Assembly (NCBI GenBank): GCA_013153455.1
Contig: JAADEK010000025.1
Span: forward strand, 1 to 10,378
Source of the DNA: Aquificota bacterium
GTDB lineage: Bacteria; Aquificota; Aquificia; Aquificales; Aquificaceae
DNA length: 10,378 bases
Direction of reading: 5' to 3'
Part shown: piece by piece, positions 1 through 9,982 of the stretch
How positions within the stretch are numbered: position 1 is the stretch's first letter
Layout: each line of letters begins with the position of its first letter
Made by a program: the position numbers and the translations under genes
The notes under the pieces: generated by a model
The model's database searches: none
What the model was told of the DNA's origin: nothing
Seen by the model: only the letters and a program-made list of their open reading frames with translations

Positions 1-2958
1 ATAGCGAAGGAGCACAAGGACACGAAGGTAGATACCGACCACCTTATGATAGCGCTCTTATCGGACGAAAAGTCTCCCCTCTCAAAGTATATAGAGAAGA
101 GGGGTATAGACAGGAAGGAGTTTCTTAAGAAAGTCCTTGAGTATCTTGAAAACCTTCGCTCACAGCTTGAGAAGGCTATAGACGCGGAAGCTCAGAACCT
201 CATACAACTCAGAACCCAAATAATGGAGGTCAAATCAAACATAGGCAACGTTCAAGCGGAGCTCTCAAAGATAAGACAGGCGAAAGAAAAATTACTCAGG
301 GAGCTTGAGTATGCGCGCCGTTACGGGGACTGGTGGACGGAAGAAACGCTTGAGCTTGAACTTCGCCAGCTTGAGGCTGCGGAGAGCAGTCTCAGGAGAC
401 AGCTTGAGCAGGTGGAAAAGAGTCTTTCCACCGTCTTTTCGCCCGAGGATGTGAAAGCCTTCCTTGAGAACAAGCTCTCAATAGACGGGCTAATAAGGAA
501 GGCTCTTGAGAAGTCCCCGCTCATAGAGCAGGTAAAGGAGCTCGGCATATCCCCGGACCGCATCATAGACAAGATAGCGGAGAAGGTCTTCGGTAAAAAA
601 CCCGCGTTTGATTACAGCCAATATCTGACCGAAGTCCTTGAGAAGGCTCAGGACAAGGCTGTGAGCGAGGGAGAGTCCCAGGTTCAGCCCTCGCACGTAG
701 CGGGAGCACTTATTGAAGCAAAGCACACCATAGCGGGTAAATTAATAAATCAAGTCTTAGGAGGTGAGAAAGAGATGAAGAAGGATGTAACTCAGGAGCT
801 GAAAGAAGAAGAAAAATCCCCTCTTGAGAGGTTCGGTATCAACCTCACCCAGCTCGCTAAGGAGGGCAAACTTGACCCCGTAATAGGAAGGGACAAGGAG
901 ATAAACCAAGTTATAGAAATACTCCTCAGAAGGACGAAGAACAACCCCGTCCTCGTGGGAGACCCCGGTGTCGGTAAGACCGCGATAGTTGAGGGACTCG
1001 CTCAGAGGATAGTAAACAAGGAAGTTCCCCCCGAGCTTCAAGATAAGGAGATATGGTCAATAGACATGGCTTCCCTCCTCGCGGGTTCAAAATACAGGGG
1101 TGAGTTTGAGGAGAGGCTGAAGTCCCTCCTTGACGAGGTCAAAAAGAGGGGCAACGTAATACTCTTCATAGACGAGATTCACACCGTCGTGGGAGCGGGA
1201 GCGGCGGAAGGTGCTGTGGACGCTGCGAACATCATGAAGCCCGCACTCGCGCGCGGTGAGATAAGGGTAATCGGTGCGACGACCGTAGACGAATACAGGA
1301 AATACATAGAAAAGGACCCCGCACTTGAGAGGAGATTCCAGCCCGTATTTGTGGAAGAACCAACGGAAGAGCAAACGATAGAGATACTCAAAGGACTCAG
1401 ACCGAAACTTGAGAAGTTCCACAAGGTAAAGATTTCGGACGAGGCTATAGAGGCGGCGGTAAAGCTCACGAAGCGTTACGTTCCCTTCAGGAGACTGCCC
1501 GACAAGGCTATAGACGCCCTTGACCAAGCTGCAGCCCGTAAGAAGCTAAAGGTAATAGGAACACCCCCCGAGATACAGGAGATAGAGCGCAAGATAAAGG
1601 CTCTTGAAGAGGAGATAATGGAAGCCAACCTGAAGGGTGATTACGAGAAGGAAGCTCAGCTCAAGATTAAGAAAGCTCAGCTTGAGAAGAAGAAGCAGGA
1701 GCTTATGCAGAAATACGGCGGTGTTGAGGCTAAGATTAAGGAGCTCAAGAAGAAGATAGAGGAGCTTGAGCAAAAGATTAAGGAAGCTGCGGAAAAGGGC
1801 GACTACGAGAAGGAAGCGGAGCTCAAGATAGAAAAGGTCAAGCTTGAGAAGGAGCTAAAGGCTCTTGAGAACAAGAAGTCGGAGGAGCTCGTCGTCACGT
1901 GGGACGACGTCGCGGAGGTCGTATCCGAGTGGACGGGTATACCCGTTCAGCGCCTCAAAGAGGAAGAGATGCAAAAGCTCCTCAAGCTTGAGGAAGAGCT
2001 ACACAAGCGCGTTGTGAACCAAGAACACGCGGTAAAGGCGGTAGCGGAAGCGGTAAGGCGCGCAAGGGCTGGACTCAAAGACCCCAAGAGACCCATAGCG
2101 AGCTTCCTCTTCCTCGGACCAACGGGTGTAGGTAAGACGGAGCTATCAAAGGCTCTGGCGGAGCTTCTCTTCGGTGACGAGGACGCGCTCATCAGGCTTG
2201 ATATGTCCGAGTTCAAGGAAGAGCACTCGGTCGCGAAGCTCATCGGTGCACCCCCCGGATACGTGGGATACGAAGAGGGAGGAAAGCTCACGGAAGCGGT
2301 CCGCAGGAAGCCCTACTCGGTTATCCTGCTTGACGAGATAGAGAAGGCTCACCCGAGGGTTCTTGACCTATTCTTGCAAGTCCTTGACGAGGGAAGGCTC
2401 ACGGACTCCCACGGCAGGACCGTAGACTTCAGGAACACCGTTATCATCATGACCTCAAACATCGGAAGCCAATACCTGCTCAACATACCCGTTGACGCGG
2501 ACGAAAAGACGCTGAACACGGAATTTGAGAAGGCAAAAGAGAAGGTTATGGAGGAGCTGAAACTCCACATGAGACCCGAGTTCATCAACAGGATAGACGA
2601 GATAATCGTGTTCAAGCCTCTTACGATGAAGGAGCTCTCAAAGATAATAGACCTCCTCATCGCGAACGTGAACAAGCGCCTCGCGGAAAGGAACATAAAG
2701 ATAGAACTCACGGAAGAAGCGAAGAAGGAGCTGGTCCGTCGCGGATACGACCCCGCTTTCGGTGCGCGCCCGCTAAAGAGGACGATACAGAAATACATAG
2801 AAACACCCCTCGCGGACAAGATTATCCGCGGAGAGATAAAGGAAGGCATGACCGTCCTCGTGGACTACAAGGACGGGGAGTTTGTCTTCATACCCAAGGA
2901 GGAGAAGGAGGAAGAGAAGGAAAAGGTAGGCGCGGGCGCGAAGGAAAACAAGAAGTAA
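1..2958 (+). CDS. clpB: ClpB-type AAA+ protein disaggregase (5' end missing)
   Basis: ATP-driven cytosolic chaperone that threads aggregated proteins through a hexamer pore. The reading frame is open from base 1, and the first codons ([19 protein letters not shown]) belong to the first Clp_N repeat, so about the first 20-25 residues lie outside; the ATG at 46 is not the real start. The second Clp_N repeat is at 607-757. NBD1: Walker A GDPGVGKT (958-981), pore loop KYRG (Tyr codon 1093), Walker B ILFIDE (1159-1176), LERRF arginine-finger region (1324-1338). The middle coiled coil covers about 1570-1900. NBD2: Walker A GPTGVGKT (2116-2139), pore loop GYVGY (2257-2271), Walker B VILLDE (2320-2337), sensor-2 GAR near 2761. 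No IGF/VGF ClpP-docking loop is seen after TSNIGS, which favours ClpB over ClpC/ClpA. The tail is Lys/Glu-rich. Odd: 985 codons are present, longer than the usual 850-880, because of a helical insertion between the two Clp_N repeats (about 150-600). Confidence 0.95.
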   Translation: MAKEHKDTKVDTDHLMIALLSDEKSPLSKYIEKRGIDRKEFLKKVLEYLENLRSQLEKAIDAEAQNLIQLRTQIMEVKSNIGNVQAELSKIRQAKEKLLRELEYARRYGDWWTEETLELELRQLEAAESSLRRQLEQVEKSLSTVFSPEDVKAFLENKLSIDGLIRKALEKSPLIEQVKELGISPDRIIDKIAEKVFGKKPAFDYSQYLTEVLEKAQDKAVSEGESQVQPSHVAGALIEAKHTIAGKLINQVLGGEKEMKKDVTQELKEEEKSPLERFGINLTQLAKEGKLDPVIGRDKEINQVIEILLRRTKNNPVLVGDPGVGKTAIVEGLAQRIVNKEVPPELQDKEIWSIDMASLLAGSKYRGEFEERLKSLLDEVKKRGNVILFIDEIHTVVGAGAAEGAVDAANIMKPALARGEIRVIGATTVDEYRKYIEKDPALERRFQPVFVEEPTEEQTIEILKGLRPKLEKFHKVKISDEAIEAAVKLTKRYVPFRRLPDKAIDALDQAAARKKLKVIGTPPEIQEIERKIKALEEEIMEANLKGDYEKEAQLKIKKAQLEKKKQELMQKYGGVEAKIKELKKKIEELEQKIKEAAEKGDYEKEAELKIEKVKLEKELKALENKKSEELVVTWDDVAEVVSEWTGIPVQRLKEEEMQKLLKLEEELHKRVVNQEHAVKAVAEAVRRARAGLKDPKRPIASFLFLGPTGVGKTELSKALAELLFGDEDALIRLDMSEFKEEHSVAKLIGAPPGYVGYEEGGKLTEAVRRKPYSVILLDEIEKAHPRVLDLFLQVLDEGRLTDSHGRTVDFRNTVIIMTSNIGSQYLLNIPVDADEKTLNTEFEKAKEKVMEELKLHMRPEFINRIDEIIVFKPLTMKELSKIIDLLIANVNKRLAERNIKIELTEEAKKELVRRGYDPAFGARPLKRTIQKYIETPLADKIIRGEIKEGMTVLVDYKDGEFVFIPKEEKEEEKEKVGAGAKENKK
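759..777 (+). promoter_or_regulatory. Internal ribosome binding site and ATG inside clpB (N-domain-less form)
   Basis: AGGAGGTGA at 759-767 is fully complementary to the canonical 3' end of bacterial 16S rRNA. It is followed 7 nt later by an in-frame ATG at 775. The site lies exactly in the linker (LGGEKEM) between the N-domain and NBD1. Translation from here would give a 727-residue protein starting [10 protein letters not shown] and containing both ATPase domains. In E. coli, ClpB is known to be made as full-length and internally initiated forms, the shorter lacking the N-domain. That this site is used here is inferred from sequence and position. Confidence 0.65.
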
Positions 2959-3000
2959 TCCCTTCCCCCTTCCTTCTTTTCCTATTATTATTTTTTATTT
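2942..3000 (+). terminator. Possible weak factor-independent terminator after clpB
   Basis: AGGAAAA (2942-2948) pairs with TTTTCCT (2977-2983), and GAAG (2952-2955) with CTTC (2973-2976), leaving a 3-nt bulge. The clpB stop codon sits in the 17-nt loop. A T-rich run, ATTATTATTTTTTATTT (2984-3000), follows. The stem is A/T-rich and bulged, so it would be weak at high temperature; the T-run could instead be an A/T-rich promoter region for the tRNA (TATTAT at 2983-2988, without a good -35). I prefer the terminator reading, without much certainty. Confidence 0.3.
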
Positions 3001-3004
3001 GCTA

Positions 3005-3077
3005 CGGGGCGTAGCGCAGGTGGTAGCGCGCCGGCTTCGGGAGCCGGAGGTCGGGGGTTCAAGTCCCCTCGCCCCGA
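3005..3077 (+). tRNA. tRNA-Pro (anticodon CGG)
   Basis: A full cloverleaf can be drawn. The acceptor stem is CGGGGCG (3005-3011) with CGCCCCG (3070-3076), and the discriminator is A3077. The D-arm is GCGC/GCGC (3014-3017 and 3026-3029). The anticodon stem CCGGC/GCCGG (3031-3035 and 3043-3047) encloses the loop TTCGGGA with anticodon CGG at 3038-3040. The T-arm is GGGGG-TTCAAGT-CCCCT (3053-3069). C1:G72 with A73 is the identity set expected for bacterial tRNA-Pro. It reads codon CCG. The CCA end is not encoded (AAA follows), so it must be added after transcription. The tRNA lies 11 nt upstream of tgt on the same strand and is probably processed from the same transcript, although tRNA-Pro is not a Tgt substrate. 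Confidence 0.96.
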
Positions 3078-3085
3078 AAACTTAA

Positions 3086-5096
<2,011 letters not shown>

Positions 5097-5120
5097 TTCC
5101 TTTATTCTAAACCACCGCCC

Positions 5121-5149
5121 TTGACACTGGTTTAAAACGCTGGTATATC
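5121..5149 (+). promoter_or_regulatory. Sigma-70-type promoter of the nuo operon
   Basis: A perfect -35 hexamer TTGACA (5121-5126) is followed by exactly 17 nt and then TATATC (5144-5149), a 4/6 match to TATAAT. Transcription would start near 5156, giving a leader of about 24 nt before the nuoA ATG at 5180. This is the only strong promoter-like sequence in the thrB-nuoA gap and it points into the nuo operon. I see no hairpin or operator repeat around it. Confidence 0.65.
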
Positions 5150-5179
5150 TTTAACTTAGCCCGAACGGCGGAGGGTTGT

Positions 5180-5536
5180 ATGGAATACGTAGCTCTCGGT
5201 GTTGCGCTTATCGTAGCCCTTCTGATAGCGCTCGGACAGACGTTCGTAAACGACATAATAGGCTACAGAAAGAGAGACCCCCTTGAGGACTACCCATACG
5301 AGTGCGGTGTTCCGCTTTACGACAAGAGCGCGAGGGGAACGTTTAAGCAGGGATACTACCTCCTCGGGCTTTTACTCATACTCTTTGACATAGAAGCGGC
5401 ATACCTCTTCCCTTGGGCGGTCGTATTTAAGGAGATAGGTATATACGGACTGATAGAGGTTATAGTGTTCGTCGGTATACTCGCCTTAGGTTTTATATAC
5501 GCTTGGAGGAAGGGAGCTCTGAACTGGGAGATGTAG
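5180..5536 (+). CDS. nuoA: NADH-quinone oxidoreductase (complex I) subunit A
   Basis: Small membrane subunit of respiratory complex I at the junction of the membrane and peripheral arms. The product has 118 residues and three hydrophobic segments (about 3-24, 57-79 and 88-110). Family signatures are present: YECGVP with the conserved Cys42 in the long loop, which in other species lies near the quinone channel, and [11 protein letters not shown] with conserved acidic residues in the second membrane helix. The ATG at 5180 follows GGAGGG (5170-5175). It is the first gene of the operon, just downstream of the promoter at 5121-5149. Its stop codon TAG is embedded in the ribosome binding site of nuoB. 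Confidence 0.95.
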   Translation: MEYVALGVALIVALLIALGQTFVNDIIGYRKRDPLEDYPYECGVPLYDKSARGTFKQGYYLLGLLLILFDIEAAYLFPWAVVFKEIGIYGLIEVIVFVGILALGFIYAWRKGALNWEM

Positions 5537-5547
5537 GAGGTAGCGTT

Positions 5548-6087
5548 ATGGCTCTCATAAATTCAAACGGTTTCGTGACGACGACGGTGGAGGAACTCCT
5601 CCGGTGGGGAAGGAGAAACGCGCTGTGGCCCGTGACGATAGGTCTCGCATGCTGTGCTATAGAGATGATGCACACCGCAGCTTCCCGGTTTGACCTTGAC
5701 AGGCTCGGGGTGATATTCAGGGCATCACCGAGACAGTCGGACGTTCTTATAGTCGCGGGAACGGTCGTGAACAAGGTAGCCCCGATGCTAAAGCTCATAT
5801 GGGACCAAATGCCGGACCCAAAGTGGTGCATAGCGATGGGCGGGTGCGCGTCCGCGGGAGGACCGTTCCCAACGTATTCAACACTTCAGGGTGTTGACAG
5901 AATCATACCCGTTGACGTATACATACCCGGTTGCCCGCCCACACCTCAGGGACTTATATACGGCATCTTACAACTCCAGAGGAAGATAAAGGAGCAAGGT
6001 ATAAACAAATACGACAAGCTCTTTGCGGAGTTCAACAGGGAGCTTGAGAAAGAGGGAGCATTCGTTCCAAGAGAGATAAAGGTGTGA
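5548..6087 (+). CDS. nuoB: Complex I subunit B (N2 iron-sulfur cluster carrier)
   Basis: Carries the terminal 4Fe-4S cluster N2, which passes electrons to quinone. The product has 179 residues. The four N2 ligands are visible: tandem Cys35-Cys36 (GLACCAIEM), Cys100 (GGCASAGG) and Cys129 (PGCPPTP), with the usual spacing. The ATG at 5548 is chosen because AGGAGGT (5535-5541) lies 6 nt upstream and the resulting N-terminus fits the family. An in-frame ATG at 5503 would overlap nuoA by 34 nt and add an unrelated extension. It sits 11 nt after nuoA and 9 nt before nuoCD, consistent with one operon. It acts in the connecting module with NuoCD and NuoI. Confidence 0.95.
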   Translation: MALINSNGFVTTTVEELLRWGRRNALWPVTIGLACCAIEMMHTAASRFDLDRLGVIFRASPRQSDVLIVAGTVVNKVAPMLKLIWDQMPDPKWCIAMGGCASAGGPFPTYSTLQGVDRIIPVDVYIPGCPPTPQGLIYGILQLQRKIKEQGINKYDKLFAEFNRELEKEGAFVPREIKV

Positions 6088-6096
6088 GGACAGCGA

Positions 6097-7857
6097 ATGA
6101 ACTGGATTAACAGGGCGAGCGCGGAGAGGGTAAAGCGGGCTTTCGGGGATAAGGTTTCCCTCTTTGAGACGAAGCACACAAAGGGCTTCAGGACGGATTA
6201 CGAGAGCCTAAAACCCCTCCTTAAGTTTCTCAGGGATAAAGAGCGGTTTGTTCACTTCGTTGACCTTACCGTCGTTGACTTTCCCGAAAGAAAGGAAAGG
6301 TTTGAAGGGCTATACATACTCTACAACCCCGACGAGAACGAGAGGGTAATTGTAAAGTGCGACGCAAAGGACGGAAGGCTTCCCTCCGTTGTAGACCTAT
6401 GGGCTGGCGCAAAGTGGGCGGAGAGGGAAGCCTACGACATGTTCGGTGTCGTCTTTGAGGGGCACGAGAACCTCAGGCGTATGTTCATGTGGGAGGGCTA
6501 TCCGTATCACCCCCTCAGGAAGGACTTCCCGCTTGGGGGAATACCCGAGGTTGAGCTCCCATCCCTCACGGAGGTTCTCCACGGAAGAACGGACCCCCCC
6601 TCTCACGACTTTGAGCTTATGCACACGCGCCTCCCCACACTTGAAGACCTTGAAAGAACCGAAAAAGCGCGTCTTAAGAAGAAAGCCCAGCTCGTTCTAA
6701 ACTGGGGACCCCTTCACCCCGGGACGCACGGGACGATATGGTTCCTCTTTGACCTTGAAGGTGAGAAGGTAGTCCAGAGCGACGTTATCTTAGGACAGCT
6801 CCACAGGGGTATGGAGAAGATAGCGGAGAACCTCTACTACTTTCAGTTTCTACCATACACCGACAGGATGGACTACATATCCGCCATATGCAACGAGCTC
6901 GCATACGTTGAGACCGTTGAGAGACTCCTCGGGGTTGAGGTTCCGCCGAAAGCCCGATACATAAGGACGCTCTTTGCGGAACTCCAGAGGATAAACTCAC
7001 ACCTCCTTTGGCTCGGGACTGGCGCGCTTGACCTGGGTGCCCTTACGGTGTTCCTATACGCCTTTCGTGAGCGCGAGAAGATAATGGACATCATAGAAGG
7101 AAACGCGGGCTACAGACTCACGACGTGCTTCTTGCGTATAGGCGGTGTTCACTACGACCTCGCGGAGGGAACCCTTGACGTCGTCAAGGCTTTCATAAGA
7201 GACTTTCCCGAGAAACTGAAGGAGTATCACAGACTCCTCACGAGAAACCGTATATGGCTCAGAAGAACAAAGGACGTGGGCGTGATAAAGCGCGAGGACG
7301 TTCACAACTACGGGCTTTCCGGACCCGTCGCGAGGGCTTCGGGCGTTCCCTACGACCTCAGGAAACTACAACCCTACGCGGCATACGACGAGGTTGAGTT
7401 TGACGTCCCCGTCGGTGAAGTTGGTGACGTCTACGACAGGTATCTCGTGAGGATGGAGGAGATGGCTCAGAGCGTCAGGATAATTGAGCAATGCGTGAGC
7501 AAGCTTGAGAAGATGCCAAAATCCGAGCCTTACATAAACAAGGAGCATCCCGCGGTGATACCCCCAAAAGAAGACGTATACAACGCACTTGAGGACATGG
7601 TAAAGTCCTTCAGGGTGGTCGTTCACGGCGAGAGCGCACCGCCCGGTGAGCTATACTTCTCCGCGGAAAACCCGAGGGGTGAGCTCGGGTTTTACATCCT
7701 ATCAAAGGGAGGCTCAAGTCCCTACAGACTGAGGATAAGGTCAGGAGCCCTTTATAACCTCTCAATATTCCCGAAACTCATACAGGGAAGGACGATAGCG
7801 GACGCCATAGCTCTTCTGGGGAGCCTTGACCCGGTTGTGGGTGAAACGGACAGGTAG
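6097..7857 (+). CDS. nuoCD: Fused complex I subunits C and D
   Basis: Single polypeptide of 586 residues combining the 30-kDa-type NuoC (about 1-150) and the 49-kDa-type NuoD (about 200-586), joined by a Lys/Glu-rich linker. The NuoC signature AEREAYDMFG (from about 108) and PYHPLRKDFPL (from 136) are present. NuoD begins at VLNWGPLHPGTHG. His211 and Tyr260 (in DRMDY) are 49 residues apart, the same spacing as the quinone-headgroup His/Tyr pair of Thermus Nqo4 and bovine 49-kDa subunit. The C-terminus GSLDPVVGETDR is canonical for NuoD. There is no hydrogenase-type Cys pair, so it is a complex I rather than a [NiFe]-hydrogenase subunit. The ATG at 6097 follows GAGGA (6086-6090), which overlaps the nuoB stop. 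C-D fusions are known in several lineages, including, as I recall, Aquifex. Confidence 0.95.
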   Translation: MNWINRASAERVKRAFGDKVSLFETKHTKGFRTDYESLKPLLKFLRDKERFVHFVDLTVVDFPERKERFEGLYILYNPDENERVIVKCDAKDGRLPSVVDLWAGAKWAEREAYDMFGVVFEGHENLRRMFMWEGYPYHPLRKDFPLGGIPEVELPSLTEVLHGRTDPPSHDFELMHTRLPTLEDLERTEKARLKKKAQLVLNWGPLHPGTHGTIWFLFDLEGEKVVQSDVILGQLHRGMEKIAENLYYFQFLPYTDRMDYISAICNELAYVETVERLLGVEVPPKARYIRTLFAELQRINSHLLWLGTGALDLGALTVFLYAFREREKIMDIIEGNAGYRLTTCFLRIGGVHYDLAEGTLDVVKAFIRDFPEKLKEYHRLLTRNRIWLRRTKDVGVIKREDVHNYGLSGPVARASGVPYDLRKLQPYAAYDEVEFDVPVGEVGDVYDRYLVRMEEMAQSVRIIEQCVSKLEKMPKSEPYINKEHPAVIPPKEDVYNALEDMVKSFRVVVHGESAPPGELYFSAENPRGELGFYILSKGGSSPYRLRIRSGALYNLSIFPKLIQGRTIADAIALLGSLDPVVGETDR

Positions 7858-7869
7858 GAGGAGACGCTG

Positions 7870-8880
7870 ATGGAGGAAATCCTTTACTCGCTCGCCTTTA
7901 CGCTCGTGAAGGTTCTGGTCGTATTTCTCGTAGCGCTCGGCGTGGGCGCATACCTCACGTGGTTTGAAAGAAAGCTCGCGGGTCATATACAAAACAGGCT
8001 CGGTCCCAACGTCGTCGGACCGTTCGGGCTCCTTCAGCCCCTCGCGGATGCTCTCAAGCTTGCAACGAAAGAGAGCATCATACCGAGGGGCGCGGACAAG
8101 CCCGTTTATTACATGGCGGTAATCATGGCTCTCGTCCCGTCAATCCTCCTCCTTGCGCTCATACCGTGGGGACCCCCCTTTCGCTTGGGTGATACATACG
8201 TAAAGCCCATAATCTCGGACGTAAACATAGCCCTGCTTCTCGCGTTCGCCTTCGGTTCCCTCTCGGTCTACGGGACGATATTCTCCGGGTGGGCTTCAAA
8301 CTCAAAGTATGCCTTCATAGGCTCCCTCAGGAAGGCTGCGGTCGTCATAGCGTATGAGGTGGTTCTCGGCTTTTCCGTTCTCGGTGTTGTTCTCCTCGCG
8401 GGGACGCTCAGCACGGTCGGAATCGTTGAGGCTCAAGTCCAGAGGGGTGTTTGGTTTATCGTATACCAACCCGTAGCCTTCTTCTTATACCTCTACTGTA
8501 TGCTCGCGGAAAGCGGGAGGGTTCCCTTTGATATACAAGAGGCGGAAGCGGAGCTCGTTACGGGTTACAACGTTGAATACGGGGGGCTAAAGTTCGGGGC
8601 GTTCCCCCTCGCGGAGTGGTATATAAACGTAATAGCACTTTCCGCCATAGCGGTAGTTCTCTTCCTCGGCGGGTGGAGCGGACCCCCAATCCTCGGACCC
8701 CTCTCACCATACTTTTGGTTTATACTGAAGACCTTCGGTCTTGTTTTCTTCACGATATGGCTCCACTGGACGCTCCCCAGATTTCAGGCAAAAGACATAA
8801 CCGAGATAGCTTGGAAGATACTCCTGCCTATAGCTATACTTAACGTCATCGTTACAGCTTTCTTCGTTTACTTCTTCTGA
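7870..8880 (+). CDS. nuoH: Complex I subunit H
   Basis: Membrane subunit (bovine ND1 counterpart) that forms the quinone channel where the peripheral arm meets the membrane arm. It has 336 residues with multiple hydrophobic segments, the first at about 6-30 and the last at about 315-336. Hallmarks: FERKLAGHIQNRLGPN (32-47) followed by GLLQPLADALKL, and the acidic loop PFDIQEAEAELVTGYNVEYGG (219-239), which keeps the conserved Glu residues proposed to couple quinone chemistry to proton movement. The family normally reads PFDLPEAEAELV; here Ile-Gln replaces Leu-Pro. AGGAGGAG (7856-7863) lies 6 nt before the ATG. The gene follows nuoCD directly, with no nuoE, nuoF or nuoG between. Confidence 0.96.
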   Translation: MEEILYSLAFTLVKVLVVFLVALGVGAYLTWFERKLAGHIQNRLGPNVVGPFGLLQPLADALKLATKESIIPRGADKPVYYMAVIMALVPSILLLALIPWGPPFRLGDTYVKPIISDVNIALLLAFAFGSLSVYGTIFSGWASNSKYAFIGSLRKAAVVIAYEVVLGFSVLGVVLLAGTLSTVGIVEAQVQRGVWFIVYQPVAFFLYLYCMLAESGRVPFDIQEAEAELVTGYNVEYGGLKFGAFPLAEWYINVIALSAIAVVLFLGGWSGPPILGPLSPYFWFILKTFGLVFFTIWLHWTLPRFQAKDITEIAWKILLPIAILNVIVTAFFVYFF

Positions 8881-8890
8881 GGAGGAAAGG

Positions 8891-9496
8891 ATGAGGGTAA
8901 AGAGGTTAAAGAGGAAGGATTACCTCACGATTCTTGAGGCTATATTCTTTATAGACTTCATAAAAGGACTTTCTGTCACGCTTAAGAACCTCCTCAGAAA
9001 GCCCATAACGACCCAATACCCAAAGGAGAAGCTCACGCCTCCCAAGCGCTTCCGCGGTGCGCACGGGCATTACGTGTGGGACGGGACCGAACCTCCCTCC
9101 CTCAAGGCTATAGAGAAGTTTATGTCTTACGAGAAGGCAAAGAGCAGGTGTGTCGCGTGCTATATGTGCCAAACCGCGTGTCCCATGCCCACGCTCTTCA
9201 GGATAGAGGCAATTCAGACACCGGACGGGAAGAAGAAGGTCGTCAGGTTTGATATGAACCTCCTTAACTGTCTCTTTTGCGGGCTTTGCGTTGACGCCTG
9301 TCCCGTGGGGTGTTTGACGATGACGGACATATTTGAGCTTGCGAATTACTCAAGGAGGGCGGAGGTCTTGCGCATGGGAGACCTTGAGAGACACGCGATA
9401 GACTTCAAGCAAAGGAGGGGAGATGAGCGGGACAGGATTTGGTCCGACGACGAGCAAAGGCAAAAACTGTGGGGGAAGATAGAGTGGAGTGGGTAA
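8891..9496 (+). CDS. nuoI: Complex I subunit I (two 4Fe-4S ferredoxin-like protein)
   Basis: Holds clusters N6a and N6b, which relay electrons towards NuoB. The product has 201 residues. Two C-x2-C-x2-C-x3-C-P motifs are visible: Cys87/90/93/97 (CVACYMCQTACP) and Cys127/130/133/137 (CLFCGLCVDACP). Upstream lies the family's amphipathic membrane-contact region and the RFRGAH motif (53-58). The stretch between that motif and the first Cys (GHYVWDGTEPPSLKA... to SR) is about 28 residues, longer than the roughly 13-14 I recall for typical NuoI. The ATG at 8891 follows GAGGAGGA (8879-8886), which incorporates the end of the nuoH stop. Its last 13 bases overlap nuoJ. Confidence 0.95.
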   Translation: MRVKRLKRKDYLTILEAIFFIDFIKGLSVTLKNLLRKPITTQYPKEKLTPPKRFRGAHGHYVWDGTEPPSLKAIEKFMSYEKAKSRCVACYMCQTACPMPTLFRIEAIQTPDGKKKVVRFDMNLLNCLFCGLCVDACPVGCLTMTDIFELANYSRRAEVLRMGDLERHAIDFKQRRGDERDRIWSDDEQRQKLWGKIEWSG

Positions 9497-9972
9497 TTTT
9501 CGGTTTCCTCGGAACTTGGCTCATACTTTCCGCTCTCGGAACCGTATTTGTGAAGAACCCGATTCACGTAATACTTTTTTTCCTCTCCGCCCTTTTGGCG
9601 ATGTCCGCCATCTTTTTGAGCCTCGGGGCGGAGCTTCTCGCGGGTATACAACTAATCATCTACGCGGTCGCGATAGTCGTCTTTTACGTCCTCGCGATAA
9701 CGACGATTCCGTGGGAAAAGATAAAGCGGTTTGAGGGCGTATACAAGAACGAGCTTTTCGTCGCGTCTCCCATACTATTACTTCTTTTCATCTTCATGAG
9801 TTATATGGTTCTTGAGGGTGAGTTCGCAAAGCCCTCGGGAACCGTTGAGGACAACGTAAGGGAGCTCGGGAAGGAGCTCTTCACCTCTTACCTCTTTCCC
9901 TTTGAGGTTGCTTCCGTTATACTGCTTGTTGCTATGATAGGGGCTATAGTCCTCGGAAGGAAGGAAGAGTGA
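9484..9972 (+). CDS. nuoJ: Complex I subunit J
   Basis: Membrane subunit (ND6 counterpart) next to NuoK and NuoA; its third helix is implicated in coupling. The product has 162 residues. I choose the GTG at 9484, which gives VEWVIFGFLGTWLILSALGT, a normal NuoJ first membrane helix, with GGGGGA about 7 nt upstream and a 13-nt overlap with the nuoI end. A TTG at 9439 in the same frame would add 15 mostly basic, non-hydrophobic residues and has no clear ribosome binding site. Conserved segments are KNPIHVILFFLSALLAMS, GAELLAGIQLIIYAVAIVV (third helix, with Tyr60) and FPFEVASVILLVAMIGAIVL near the C-terminus. Five hydrophobic segments are expected and can be traced. Confidence 0.93.
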   Translation: MEWVIFGFLGTWLILSALGTVFVKNPIHVILFFLSALLAMSAIFLSLGAELLAGIQLIIYAVAIVVFYVLAITTIPWEKIKRFEGVYKNELFVASPILLLLFIFMSYMVLEGEFAKPSGTVEDNVRELGKELFTSYLFPFEVASVILLVAMIGAIVLGRKEE

Positions 9973-9982
9973 GGTGGGGAAG

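Noticed and set aside
1087..1527. 146-codon open frame on the minus strand inside clpB (similar ones at 321-572, 1947-2291 and 2349-2849)
   Set aside because: These are antisense shadows of a strongly conserved clpB frame, created by its purine-rich codons. Their translations show no recognisable domain and they lack ribosome binding sites in context.
1..2958. ClpC or ClpA instead of ClpB
   Set aside because: The ClpC-like hairpins in the middle domain raised this, but there is no IGF/VGF ClpP-binding loop in NBD2 and the middle domain has the ClpB-like longer size.
2983..3004. TATTAT as a promoter for tRNA-Pro
   Set aside because: The -10 match is good, but no -35 hexamer is found at 16-18 nt upstream in the pyrimidine tract. 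It is mentioned only as an alternative to the terminator.
5503..5547. Upstream in-frame ATG at 5503 as the nuoB start
   Set aside because: It would overlap nuoA by 34 nt and has no ribosome binding site, while the ATG at 5548 has AGGAGGT and fits the family N-terminus.
9439..9483. TTG at 9439 as the nuoJ start
   Set aside because: It adds a basic 15-residue stretch before a normal first membrane helix. The GTG at 9484 has a better upstream GGGGGA and gives the expected length.
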